DNA of 64,000 nt from Anastatus disparis (taxonomy: Eukaryota; Arthropoda; Insecta; Hymenoptera; Eupelmidae). Shown here one piece after another: positions 1-10,932 of the stretch; the stretch's first letter is position 1; every line of letters begins with the position of its first letter. The stretch spans positions 16,634,001-16,698,000 of the forward strand of contig JAFFSR010000220.1 in assembly GCA_017163975.1 (NCBI GenBank), in the 5' to 3' direction. The notes beneath the pieces are model-generated. The model was not told where the DNA came from, ran no database searches, and saw only the letters and a program-made list of their open reading frames with translations. Made by a program: the position numbers and the translations under genes.

Positions 1-59
1 TTTTCATTAATTTGTACATATTTAGACTCAGGGAGTCGAAAAAAGTGGTTTCCAGAAAA

Positions 60-164
<105 letters not shown>

Positions 165-184
165 TCAGTACGCCAATAAGATCT

Positions 185-1446
185 CGAGAACTACTCGATG
201 GATTAACTTCAAATTTTGCATGCAATTTATTTTTTTGTCTAACTGGGGGAAGCTATTGAAAATTGATCTTCTTAGCTCAGTTTTTTTTTAGAGCCATTTT
301 AAGAATTTTAAAAAAATTTTAATTTTTCATTTTTTTGATATTTTACGTAAACTACTCGAAGAATTTTCTTGAAAATTTGTATGAACATTATTTGCTACTG
401 CCAAAAGAAGAAAAACTTTTACCAACTGATTTTCTTAGCGCACTTTTAATTTTAGAGCATTTTGAAAATTTTGAAAAAAAATTTTTTTTTCATTTATTTT
501 TTATTTTACGACAACCATTCGATAGATTTGCTTCTAAATTTGTATGCAAGTAATTCGCTATTGTCTAAAGAAAACAAGCTTTGGAACACTTATTTTCTTA
601 GCGTAGTTTTAATTTTAGATCATTTTGAAAATTTTGAATAAAATTTTTCTAATTTTTTTTATATTTTACGTAAACTACTCGATGAAGGAGCTTCACATTA
701 TGCATGGGAATTATTTATGATTGTCAAAATAAAATGAACTTTTGAAATCTAATTTTCTTCAATTTACTTAGCGCACATTTAATTTTAGAGCATTTTGAAA
801 ATTTTGAAAAAATTTTTTATTTTTAATTTCTTTTCTATTGCACAAAAATCACTCGATAAACTTGCTCAAAAATTTTTATGCAAATTATTCACTATTATCT
901 GAATAAATCAAGCTTTGGAAAACTTATTTTCTTAGCGCAGTTTTAATTTTAGAGCATTTTGAAAATTTTGGAAAAAATGTTCATATTTCATTTTTTTTCT
1001 ATTACACAAAAGCCATTCGATAGATTTGCTCAAAAATTTTCATACAAATTATTTGTTATTGCCTAATTAAAGCAAGCTTAGAAAAACTTATTTTCTTAGC
1101 GCAGTTTTAATTTTAGAGCATTTTGTAAATTTTGAATAGAATTTCACTTATTTTTTGGTATTTTACGTAAACTACTCGATGAAGTAGCTTAAAATTATGT
1201 ATAGAAATTATTTACGATTGCCTAAATAAAATGAACTTTTGAAAACTCGTTTTCTTAGCGTAGTTGTACCGTTAAAGCGTTTTGAAAATTTTAAAACAAT
1301 GTTTATTTTTCAATTATTTGGTATTTTTTGTAAACTATTCGATGAAAATGTTCCAAAATTTGTATGCAAGTTATTGGTTATAGTGTTAAGAAGACAAGCT
1401 TGGGAAAATTAATTTTATAAACGCATTTTTAATTTTAGAGCATCAT
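185..1446. repeat. ~163-bp satellite, about 8 monomers
   Basis: A motif of the form CTTAGCGCAGTTTTAATTTT followed by AGAGCATTTTGAAAATTTTG recurs near 270, 435, 598, 768, 931, 1096, 1253 and 1413, a period of 157-170 bp. Each monomer also carries a block like AAACTACTCGATGAA, then TTTGTATGCAAATTATT. Monomers three apart look more alike than neighbours (for example around 665 and 1158), which suggests a three-monomer higher-order unit of about 493 bp. The first and last monomers are the most diverged. Confidence 0.85.
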
Positions 1447-1457
1447 AAAATCACATT

Positions 1458-1676
1458 ATGCAAATGGCAAAAGTAAGAAAGAGTAAAATTCATATAGTTT
1501 TCGTAGATATTAAGACAGCCTTCAATACAGAGGATAGGGACATTTATATTAAAATCGTATTTAAAAAAATAAAATCAAAATACTCTAACTCAATGCGCTC
1601 TATGAGAAAGCATTGCGCCAAAGCACTTGGCAGCGTTTTCTTCTATTTTTCCAGGAGATGTTACTGCAAAATATGA
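1458..1676 (+). pseudogene. fossil non-LTR reverse-transcriptase fragment
   Basis: A 72-codon open stretch contains the peptide VFVDIKTAFNTEDRDIYIK, which resembles the reverse-transcriptase motif usually seen as F-V/A-D-L-K-x-A-F-D-x-V-D-R. The first catalytic-motif Asp is kept, while the residue after AF is Asn instead of Asp. Nothing recognisable as the rest of an element lies on either side, so this is a short decayed remnant. It directly abuts the satellite. The call rests on a single motif. Confidence 0.4.
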
Positions 1677-2292
1677 TCGCATCTTATTTATTAATATGTA
1701 ATTATATTTATGATTATGTATTAGAAAATAATACCAATTAAAACAATAATTTTAAAAAAATAGATGAACTTTTAACGTGAGTCATAAAAATTATTTGGTT
1801 CAATTTTTTATAGTATTTTTTTATAAGGGTAATCAAAAAAATTCTGGGTTTTTGAATTTGAATGATATTTTAAATACATTAATTTATTGGCAATTGAATA
1901 GATTATAACAAGCTAACATACTTTGTTTTTTTAAATAGTGGTTTTTATTATAATTATTAATCTTTACGTATATCTTTTTAATTGTTAATAATAATTGAAT
2001 CAGCTAGTTGCTGCTGTAGTAAGATTCTTATTTGGCGTTGTAGTGCATTACTTTCTTAAAACATTAAGTTTTATTCTCCCCTAAAAATTGAAACATTAAG
2101 TTAGAGATTAGAGATGGTTAAAAATTCGAAAATGCAAAATATAATCATAATTTTAGTTGTTAAGAAATATTTTACATTATAAGATTATAAATCGTTGATT
2201 TTGTTAATATCAATAAAAAATTATGTAAATTCAATTCTACTTCTTAAGACAAGATTTCAAGCTATCATCTTATCAACATCGTTGGGTATAGT
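1677..2292. other. no gene seen
   Basis: AT-rich sequence with no recognisable coding or structured element. Confidence 0.6.
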
Positions 2293-2479
2293 ACATTACG
2301 TTCCGTGGACAGATAGGCTTTTTTTACGAAACGAGAAGATTACAAGCCGAGCCGAAGGCGAGGTTTGTAACGAGTTTCGTTAAAAAGCCTTTTTGTCCAA
2401 GTAACGTAATGAATTTTACGTTCTGAGAGCCGAAAATGAGGAAAGAAGTTGCGATTTTGAGGTTAGAAGAACGTAAAAT
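2293..2479. repeat. two adjacent small foldback sequences
   Basis: Arms at 2293-2325 and about 2380-2411 are imperfect inverted repeats: ATTACGTTCCGTGGACA and AGGCTTTTTTTACGAAAC face their reverse complements around a GC-rich loop. A second hairpin follows at once, with perfect 12-bp arms ATTTTACGTTCT (2413-2424) and AGAACGTAAAAT (2468-2479). They look like miniature non-autonomous elements. Superfamily unknown. Confidence 0.55.
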
Positions 2480-2609
2480 AATTATTTTAATTTCACATTG
2501 ATTAAAAATGACATTATCAATAAATTAATATTGAATTCAAATATATTTTATTTTCATCTTTTAACATTGATATTCTCTTGAATCTTTTCATTCTTTTATT
2601 TTAACATAT

Positions 2610-3326
2610 CCCTGGTAGAATTGTTAGACCTAAGATGGCCATCTTTTGCCGTATTTGATGCCAGATGAGCATTTTATGCTACATGTTATGTTGATAAATC
2701 CTGTCACCTGGCGACATAATTATGACCATAACTATGGCCCTAATTATAGCCATAATTAAGCTGAAGGGATAACAAAGGATTGATGGACTATAGAGACATA
2801 ATTATGAGCATAATGATGATCATGATTATGCTCATTATTATGCTCATGATTATGCTTATGATTATGCTCATGATTATGATGAAGTCATTCGGTTAACGTA
2901 ATAATCAATAAAGGTTAAAAATGACGTTTTACTTAAGGAAACTTTATTTTATGTTGTATAATATAAAAACAAAGAATAAAATAATAATACTGAAATAATA
3001 ATACAAAATAATCTGATCGAAATTCAAAATAATACTTTTTATGAAATAATAACTATTTTCTTCATTTGTTGACATTGCTTAAAACATTACTTTAATTCTT
3101 GCAGGATTGTATTTTATTTTACAAATATTACTAGTATAATATAAAAAGTTAAATAATTAGATCAATGATTTATTAGGAAGCATTTTAAGGTTATTTTGTA
3201 TGTTTTTCGATTGCCCAGCATAATTATGGTTATAATTATGACTAATCCTCCGGCCATCATTATGATTAATTGTTTGGTCATCATTATGACCATCGACCAT
3301 TTCTTATGCTGAATATTCTTACAGGG
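2610..3326. mobile_element. 717-bp CCCT..AGGG-ended non-autonomous element
   Basis: The left end reads CCCTGGTAGAATTGTTAG. The reverse complement of the right end reads CCCTGTAAGAATATTCAG. The element is flanked by AT on both sides (2608-2609 and 3327-3328), a candidate 2-bp target duplication. Inside are clusters of CATAATTATG-like palindromes at both ends (2715-2885 and 3218-3305), including about five copies of a 12-bp unit like ATTATGCTCATG at 2815-2880. No transposase frame is present. The ends resemble those of the element at 8473-8643. Confidence 0.55.
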
Positions 3327-3739
3327 ATCCAATACTATGAATATTACTTTATATATTAAAATTAATCTTTATATTAAATTGTATTCTATTAGTAACATAT
3401 AAAATGCTAAAAAGTGTAAAAAAAATTTTGTTGCACTTACTGCATAATGTATTACAAAATAAAAAAAAAATTATGTCCTTGCATGACAACTATACGTTGA
3501 TGTCATATTAGATAAACGAAAAGCTAATACTTGTTTATCGATGGTTTTAAAAATAAATTTTCTAACATGTTTTTCATTTTTCAAAAAAATTAATGACTTT
3601 ATATTTTACCAAAGCACGGCTATAGAAAAGTAATAAGATATTTTAATACAGTATTTAACCTTAAATTTACTTTTCAAGAAATATTTTACATTATAAAGTA
3701 ATACACTGTATTCATATTAATATTTATTATTATTTTAGA
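3327..3739. other. no gene seen
   Basis: AT-rich; nothing recognised. Confidence 0.6.
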
Positions 3740-4482
3740 GAGGTCTCAATGGCTCACTCGCTAGAGCGATAGATTCGTAATATCGAGGATCCGAGTTCGA
3801 ATCCCGCTCTCGACCCATTGACACAAGTACCACTGTGTATTACATGTTCTTCGTTCATAAGCGCATTGACAACCTCCCCTAACAACACAAAAACGTTTCA
3901 AAAACGTTTTTGAAACGTTTCTCGTTAAACTTATATACGTTTGTAAATTTCGACAAAAATACATATTCAAAACGTTTTTAAAACGTAAAATATGTCCGCA
4001 TATTTTAGATTCTCAAGAGTAATGTAACGTTTATGGAACGTTTAAGAAACGTTTAGAAAACGTTTTCTCGATGAAAATTTACGCAAGCTCAAATATCCAA
4101 ACGTTTCCTTAACGTTTAAAAAACGTTTTATTTGGTAAAATTTTTTTCTCTATATAATAATTTTTTAGAATAATAAAATAAAACGTTTAAAAAACGTTTT
4201 AGAAACGTTTGGAAATTTAAGCCAACGTATTTTTTCACCGAGAAAACGTTTTCTAAACGTTTCTTAAACGTTCCATAAACGTTACATTACTCTTGAGAAT
4301 CTAAAATATGCGGACATATTTAACGTTTTAAAAACGTTTTAAATACATATTTTTGTCGAAATTTATAAACGTATATAAGTTTACCAGAAAACGTTTTTAA
4401 AACGTTTTTGAAACGTTTTGTGCTGTTAGGGTCCGTCGCTAATTATCATCGCTATAATAACATAAATAAAGAGACGTTAAAA
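3740..4482 (+). mobile_element. tRNA-derived SINE, copy 1, split by a foldback insertion
   Basis: The tRNA-like head has an A box (TGGCTCACTCGCTAGAGC) and a B box (GAGTTCGAATCC), followed by the family's middle and its tail (CCGTCGCTAATTA... to GAGACGTTAAA). The two SINE parts, 3740-3876 and 4434-4482, are separated by the 3877-4431 foldback. Removing that insert and one copy of TC restores the family sequence exactly at the joint. This is one of ten copies in the window. Confidence 0.88.
3877..4431. mobile_element. 555-bp foldback element of phased CGTTT..AAA 11-mers
   Basis: The element is a near-complete inverted repeat with ends CCCTAACAACACAAAAACG and (right end, reverse complement) CCCTAACAGCACAAAACG. 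Each half carries the same ordered clusters of AACGTT-type sites. Within each cluster, successive CG dinucleotides are exactly 11 bp apart. TC lies on both sides (3875-3876 and 4432-4433), and the interrupted SINE supplies the empty site. There is no coding capacity. Confidence 0.85.
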
Positions 4483-5176
4483 TAAATTTATAAAATAAAA
4501 ATTGAATATATTACATGCTCAAATTTTTTGTTTCGTAATTGAATAATTTAAACTCTCAAAAAATATATTTTATTATTATTCATTTCATCGTCGATTGTTC
4601 TTAATATAAAAAAAATTTTATTCTAATCTGCTACGTAAGTCTAATGAAGGTTATTCTGGTTATACAGTCTATATAAAAAGTTAGTTTTTTCGATAATAGT
4701 TTATATTTTTCGGTTGCGAGTATTCAATTTTTAGCATAGTAACTTATTAGATAATATTTAAATAATCATTAACGTATACATTTTTTATGAACATTATTAA
4801 TTGAATTTTTAAGAACTTCTCAGTATTTTTAATTTAGCCTAATATTGGGAACATTTTAATTATATATTAATGAAAAATTTGCACTAACTCATCATTTTTT
4901 TCTCAGTATGTTATGCAAAATCAGGAATAATTAATTTAAACTTTGTAACATAAATTAATCTATTCTAATGATTCTCTATTTACATTGATTTCCTTTAATA
5001 TTATAACTATACATTTACACTTGAAAAAAATCAAGTCTAAATTTACATTTTTTTATAATTGACGAATAATTGATTAGACATTGCATCACATCAAACAGGA
5101 TTGACTAGTTTTATTGAATATTAAATTGATAAATATTTGATAAACAAATTTTGGAAATTTTACTTCATTGCGCACG
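4483..5176. other. start of the tandem-duplicated unit
   Basis: Nothing is recognised up to about 4845. From there the sequence aligns with 9449 onward (shared blocks such as AAATTTGCAC, TCTATTCTAATGATTCT and CAAACAGGATTGACTAG), so the duplication includes at least 330 bp upstream of the gene A promoter. Confidence 0.7.
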
Positions 5177-5212
5177 TATAAATACAATTGAAGACTTTTT
5201 TACACTTCAGTT
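5177..5212 (+). promoter_or_regulatory. gene A core promoter: TATA box and initiator
   Basis: TATAAATA at 5177-5184 and an arthropod-type initiator TTCAGTTT with its A at 5209, a spacing of 32 bp. Both are kept in paralogue B, which supports function. The inferred 5' UTR is about 62 nt. Confidence 0.65.
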
Positions 5213-5270
5213 TATTTTAAATACTTAAACGTTTTAGATCTTAAAGTTTAAAAACAAATAGTTGGGCGCA

Positions 5271-6601
5271 ATGTCATTAAAAGTTTCAAACTTATTGCTT
5301 ATTACATTCTTTATTATTTGTATTTATCACACAAATTACGTTTCTCCACTTAGCTTTAGTGAGTATCTCTTAACATTAATTAACAGCTAAACAAAAATTA
5401 TATATTTCATTTTAAATATAAAATTATTATTTTTATAAAAATTACTAAAAATTACTAAATATCTGCAGTGTCAAGGAAGAAGAGAATAAGTCACTTGAGG
5501 AAGTTTTCGAATAATCTTGATTTAAACTTGTGCTTTCATGAAAATTTAGAATCTGAAAATAGATTTATTTCCTTTTTTATTTACGTTATAACTGCAGAAT
5601 AATGACTTCTTTTTAATTAAACTTTTATAAAAAAAGTGTATTAGGATTAAAAAAAGTTAACAATTATCTTTAATCGATTTACGTGAAAATTAGATTTATT
5701 CCCTTTTTTCTATGGCACTGCAGATATATTATAAAAATTAATATAAAAAAAAAAGTGAAATTTCTTTTAAGTTCATACAATTCATGTGTAGTAATTTTCA
5801 TCATTTTTAAAACAACTTTAATACAAAACTAAACATGTTCTATACATAAAGGAAAATATAATAAGAACATCGATAGAATTTCTTGCTTTGTCTTTAAAAC
5901 ATTTTTAAAAGTGATACTGCAGGGTTGATTAAAAATATTAAAAATCATAAAATATTCAGTGTAAAAAAAAAATATGTACAATGCAGTGAACCAATATTGG
6001 ATATTTATGTTAGCAATATATGGCCAACATATAGATCTTAATTTCATCCAATTGTGATTGTCAATATGATGGCAAAACACTTGCAATTGTGTATTTCCTA
6101 ATATCAAAAGATATATGCAAATGCAAATACACTACCATCATATTGGCATCTGTAAAACCATTATGTTGGCCATAAATCATTACTATATTATCCAACTTAT
6201 ACGGGACACGTTTTGCTCTTATTTTTGATTTTCATGCGAGGTATAAAAATTTTAATATTTAGCAAAAAATACATAATTTTACAAGAAAAAATATTTTATT
6301 TTTTTAGAGTTTAAAGTGCATTATTCAAACGTATTCCTTTATCTTTATATCTAATGTTTCAAAAACCAATCTAATTTTCACAGATATTAAAAGGATTCAT
6401 CCTGGAAGTACATATTTCGATGGCTGCTATTTGTACACATACATCGATACCAGAGTTTACGAACCTCATTCTTTTCCAAGAGTCAAAGTAAACACTTCAA
6501 GACCAGATGATCTCGAGTATAATTGTACTGATCTTAAGGCACCTCCGAGAGAAATAACACAATCTGACCTCGATTTGTTTCATTTCGAAAAATCATCATA
6601 A
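5271..6601 (+). CDS. small secreted protein A (orphan family, two exons)
   Basis: Exons 5271-5358 and 6384-6601 (phase-1 intron, GTGAGT donor, TTTTCACAG acceptor) encode 101 aa. Residues 1 to about 27 are a clear signal peptide: Lys4, then a long Leu/Ile/Phe core. The mature part of about 74 residues has only two cysteines, Cys44 in FDGCYLY and Cys77 in YNCTD, compatible with one disulfide, and possible N-glycosylation sites at Asn66 (NTS) and Asn76 (NCT). I do not recognise the family. Paralogue B lies 4.6 kb downstream with the same start, splice phase and promoter, which is the main evidence that this is a real gene. AATAAA at 6638-6643 is a likely poly(A) signal. The protein is probably exported; its function is unknown. 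Confidence 0.75.
5993..6202. repeat. foldback-like sequence in the gene A intron
   Basis: Inverted blocks ATATGGCCAACATA / TATGTTGGCCATAA and CAATATGATGG / CCATCATATTGG face each other. No counterpart is apparent in the gene B intron, so this looks like an insertion after the duplication. Confidence 0.4.
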
Positions 6602-7719
6602 GAATATTAATATATTAAAATACTGTGAGAAAAAGTAAATAAAATGGAAGATTATGAAAATCATTAAAAATTATTCTTTTATTACAATATTACTAAAACC
6701 TAATATTTCTTTATTAATTTCGTTATTTATTTTTTTTCATTTATATGTATGCATCTGGTCATTAAAGATTGAAATCATTTTTTAAACATTGGCACTTATT
6801 TTTACGATTGCATTAGATTTGTGTAAAAATTATAAACTTTAAAATTCTATAACTGTTTAATAATTCATTATTTTAAAATGAAACAAAATTTGATTGTTTT
6901 AATATTATCTAGTAAGTTACTAAGTTAAAAATTGAATAAACACTTTCTACCGAAAACAGATGCGGATTCTTTAATAATTTTGTATAAAAAAAAATATTTT
7001 AGAATTTAAAAAATATCTGAGTCCCAATATTTTGATACTCTTCTCAGGCTTATTCAAAATGAAAATGCTAAAAAATTTTTAAATATCTTTTGAAAAAGAT
7101 AGTTCGTTTTGTGATTCAATTTTTTCATTGTTAATATTTGGAAATTGGATAAAAAGCTCTGAAAAAAGTGTGACTTATTGTTTTTTTTTTCATTCAACTT
7201 GAAAAATCTAGTTAAAATTTCATAGCTATAATTATGAAAATAAAAAAAAATCGATAAATATTTGTAAAAATAATTGACCTTGCGCACGGAGAGAAAACTT
7301 AATTAATATAATATACCGGGTAAAAATTTTTCCTATGGTCAACATATTGATCAAATAATTTTTTTTATCAAAGAATGATCATCTCCATTTCAATAACGTT
7401 AAAGTCAATGTCAATTCAAATTTTTCTGTGCTTTCATCACTTTTAGCCATTGGATTTTAAATTTTTTAAAGAATCTCTACGTTCACTGTGATATTTATAT
7501 ACGTTGACTTGAAATATTTTTCATAAAAATGCGATATACCCTAATTTAATAAACAATATATTAACATTAATGTAAAATCATAGAATTTAAAAATGGCTAA
7601 TTAATAAAACGATAATTATTGAGTGAAAATGCATATTATTTTGTTTTCCGACGAAATATGTTCATTTTCAGGTGCGACTTCAAATATTAATTAAATTGTA
7701 ATTTTTGGGGATTTATTCG
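6602..7719. other. 3' flank of gene A, then no gene seen
   Basis: Similarity to the 3' flank of gene B continues to about 6765. After that the sequence is plain AT-rich DNA. Confidence 0.6.
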
Positions 7720-7862
7720 GTTAGTAATTCGAGGACCACAGATCGAATCTCAGTCACATCCGATTGACACAAGCACCACTGTACTTTACATGTGCTTTTT
7801 TACAAACACGCTGAAAACTTATGTCACTAATTAGCATTGCAATCATAGTATGGATACAGTAA
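7720..7862 (+). mobile_element. tRNA-derived SINE, copy 2, 5'-truncated and diverged
   Basis: The A-box part is missing. A degenerate B-box region (AGATCGAATCTC) is followed by the typical middle (ATTGACACAAGCACCACTGT, ACATGTGCTTT) and tail (GTCACTAATTAGCATTGC). It is the most diverged copy in the window. Confidence 0.75.
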
Positions 7863-8472
7863 CTTTAGAAAAATAATTAAAAAAATACTAATCGAATCAC
7901 CCTAAACGCTTTATACAAAAAGTAATTAATTCTTTTGAGTATATATTTATGAAATGATTGATAAATCATACACATCATTTTATTAAAATGATTAAAAAAT
8001 TTTTTTACTATAATTTTCGTTTTTTAATGCTGGGATTTCTTTACTATTGACTTCCATGTTTAAATATTTAACCTCTTTAATTATTAATTATTTATTCAAT
8101 ATTCTAAAATATGACTTCATAAATAATTCTAATAACAATTTTACAAAAAAGTTTGTATAAGAAAGCCTTCCATAAAACTTACAATAATATTATATAGAAA
8201 TTCATCCAAATTATTTTCATAAACCCTAATTTCATAATTCAATCCATAGCTATGATTATTGATTTTTTTTCAAATAAACGCCTGTAAAAATTTAACAGAA
8301 AAGTCTGCAGTAAAGTACTGTATCAAAAATACTACAGTAATACCTACAAAAAATGTCATATATCCTGCTGTCAATTTTTCTGTAGGAGATTCTGACGTGT
8401 TTTGTGTAATATTTCCCCGAAAAATTTTCTCATAGTATTTCCTCAAAATGTTTTGTATAGAATTAGAATTCA
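7863..8472. other. no gene seen
   Basis: AT-rich. A 67-codon open frame on the minus strand at 8270-8473 runs up to the MITE end and has no recognisable domain. Confidence 0.55.
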
Positions 8473-8643
8473 CCCTGGTAGAAAATTAACCATTTTTTGG
8501 TCATAATTGTTGAGCTAAGCATGTTAAAATGATACTTATTTATAAATTCTGTTTAACGTATTTCTAGAATTTCTAGATAAGTGTGATTTTAACATGCTTA
8601 GCTCATGAATCATGACTAAAAAATGGTTAATTTTCTACTAGGG
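8473..8643. mobile_element. 171-bp palindromic MITE with CCCT..AGGG ends
   Basis: Arms of almost 60 bp: the left begins CCCTGGTAGAAAATTAACC and the right end, reverse-complemented, begins CCCTAGTAGAAAATTAACC. Both continue through TTTTTTGGTCATAATT- and GAGCTAAGCATG-like blocks. CA flanks both ends (8471-8472 and 8644-8645). Non-coding. Confidence 0.8.
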
Positions 8644-8784
8644 CATAAATGTATTTTAATTGCGATTATTTTATATAGTTTGTGTAGGATTAGTATGGCT
8701 AAATTCGTGTTAAAAATGGTAATATTTCATTATATCATTAGCATTATTGACTTTTTAAAAACTTTTAAGTATTTTTTATGTAGC

Positions 8785-9454
8785 TTACTAGGAGAGGCCC
8801 AGGCCTCCGGATTACGGATTTTGCTCAAACTCTGGGATAAGTTTCTAGATGTCAAAATATGAAGAAACCCAGATTTTTGGACCCTAACGCTTAAAATTTC
8901 CCTAGTTATAGGTAATTAAAGAAAATCACTGAAAAAGTTACTAGATTTCCAAACGCTTATAGCTCTTCAGCATTAACAGTTAGAAGCTTAAAACCATTTT
9001 CGAATGAAAGCTGACCTCAAATCCTTTTGAAATAGTGCTTGTAGCATATCAAAATATTATTTTTTCCCAACTTTACAGCGTTATAAGATTTTGACGTGAA
9101 TTTCCTTTTAAAAACATTAATTAATAATAAATGCTAAAATATAGTACAATTTTTATAACACTGTAGCTATGGGAAAAAATAATATTTTGATATGCTGTAG
9201 GTGCTATTTCGAAAGGATTTGAGCTCAGCTTTCATTTAAAAACAATTACAAGTCTATTTGTTAATGCTTAAGAACTATAGGTGTTTGAAAATCTAGTAAC
9301 TTTTTCAGTGATTTTCTCTGATTGCCTATAACTAGGGAAATTTTGAGCGTTAGGGTCTAAAATTCTGGTTTTCTCCATATTTTGACATCTACAAACTTAT
9401 CCCAAAGTTTGAGCAAAATCCGTGATCCGGAGGCCTGGGCCTCTCCTGTGGTAA
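8785..9454. mobile_element. ~670-bp long inverted-repeat (foldback) element
   Basis: The arms begin GGAGAGGCCCAGGCCTCCGG (from 8791) and end CCGGAGGCCTGGGCCTCTCC (to 9446). They stay alignable inward for about 280 bp (for example TTTTGCTCAAACT, AAAGTTACTAGATTT and ATATCAAAATATTATTTTTT against their complements), with a loop near 9110-9150. It has no coding capacity. Its right end lies next to the point where homology to the gene A unit resumes. Confidence 0.82.
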
Positions 9455-9769
9455 TATTTTAATTATATATTTAAAAAAACAAAATTTGCACAAGCTCATT
9501 TTCTCTTCAGTATGTTAATAATTAATTTTAATTTAGTAAGATAAATTAATCTATTCTAATGATTCTGTTTTAATATTGACTTCCTTTAAATATTATAATT
9601 ATCTGTTTATAGTTTTAAAAAATGAAATCTAAATTTACATTTTTCTATGATTGAATAATAATTGATTAAATTATTGCATTACGTCAAACAGGATTGACTA
9701 GTTTTATGGAATATTAAATTGATAATTTTTTGATAAACATATTCTGGGAATTTTAATACATTGCGTACG

Positions 9770-9804
9770 TATAAATACACTTGAAGACGCTTCTGAAACT
9801 TTAG
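9770..9804 (+). promoter_or_regulatory. gene B core promoter: TATA box and initiator
   Basis: TATAAATA at 9770-9777, with the initiator position TTTAGTTT around 9803, matching the layout upstream of gene A. The initiator has TTAGT instead of TCAGT. Confidence 0.6.
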
Positions 9805-9864
9805 TTTATTATAAACACTTAAAAGCTTTAAATCTTGAAGTTTACGAGCAAAAAGTTGGGTGCA

Positions 9865-10932
9865 ATGTCATTGAAAGTGTTAAATTCATTGTTAATTACA
9901 TTCTTTATTATTTGCATTTATCACACAAATAACGTTTCTTCACTTAACTCTGGTGAGCATTTCTTAATATTAATTAAAAAATAAAGAAAAATTCAATTCA
10001 TAAAATTACTATCTATTTCATTTTAAATATAGCACAGACTTCATTTATATATTAATTACTAGACATGGTAAAAATTACTAAATATACTATAAAAAATAAC
10101 ATCCAAATAGTAAGTTTATTGTAAAATTTAACAATTATTATTATTTTTTTTATTTAACGTCCCTGTTTATACTATGATTGCGATACTAATTAGCGACGCA
10201 GGTCTTCAGTGTGTCTGTGAACAAAGCACATGTAAAGTACTGTGGTGCTTGTATCAATCATTTGAGAGCGGGATTCGAACATGGAACATTTAGATTATGA
10301 ATCCATCGCTCTACCGAATGAGCCACTGAGACCTCGTATATTATTTATTGTATGTGTAGTAATTTTTATCATTATTATAACAACTTTAATTCAAAATTAA
10401 GCTGTCTTATACATAAAGGAAAATATAGTAAGAATTTCAATACGATTTCTTTCTTTGTCTTTGAAACGTGTTTAAAAGTGATATAAAAATATTAATTTTG
10501 AAAAATTTTTAAATCTTAAAATATCTCGTGTGAAAGTAAAAACTATAGATAATACATTGTAAGAAACATCGATCATGTACCCTATTACATCACCTAATAA
10601 AAATATTTTTTTTTAATGTTTGAAATGTATATCATACTAATCTTTCTTTTTTATCAGATTTAAAAAAAAACGATATAATTTTTACAGATATGAAAAAGAT
10701 TACTCCTGGAAGCACATATTTCGACGGCTGCTACTTATATACATACGTAGATACCGGAATCTTCGAGCCTCATTCTCTTCCAACGGTCAAAGTGAATACT
10801 TCAAGACCAGATTTTCTCAATTATGATGATTGTCCCGATCTTCAGGCACGTCCGAAAGAAATAAAACAATCTGAACTCTATTTGTTTTGTTGCGATAAAG
10901 TATTATTATTTTTAAATGATGAAAACGAATAA
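9865..10932 (+). CDS. small secreted protein B (paralogue of A)
   Basis: Exons 9865-9952 and 10688-10932 (phase-1 intron, GTGAGC donor, TTTACAG acceptor) encode 110 aa. The signal peptide is nearly the same as in A. The mature part shares PGSTYFDGCYLYTY and VKVNTSRPD with A, with Cys44 and Cys78 at the matching positions. The C-terminus differs: B has an extra CC pair at 97-98 and runs about ten residues further. The intron carries a minus-strand SINE (10152-10335) that A lacks, so that SINE arrived after the duplication. Family and function are unknown; secretion is inferred from the signal peptide. Confidence 0.78.
10152..10335 (-). mobile_element. tRNA-derived SINE, copy 3 (gene B intron)
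   Basis: Full structure on the minus strand: the head ends at GAGGTCTCAGTGGCTC, followed by A box, degenerate B box (GTTCGAATCCCGCTC), middle (GCACCACAGTACTTTACATG) and tail to GGGACGTTAAA. It is absent from the homologous intron of gene A. Confidence 0.9.

Noticed and set aside
8270..8473. 67-codon minus-strand frame with hydrophobic end
   Set aside because: No homologue recognised; AT-rich sequence that runs up to the MITE end, with no promoter or splice partners seen.
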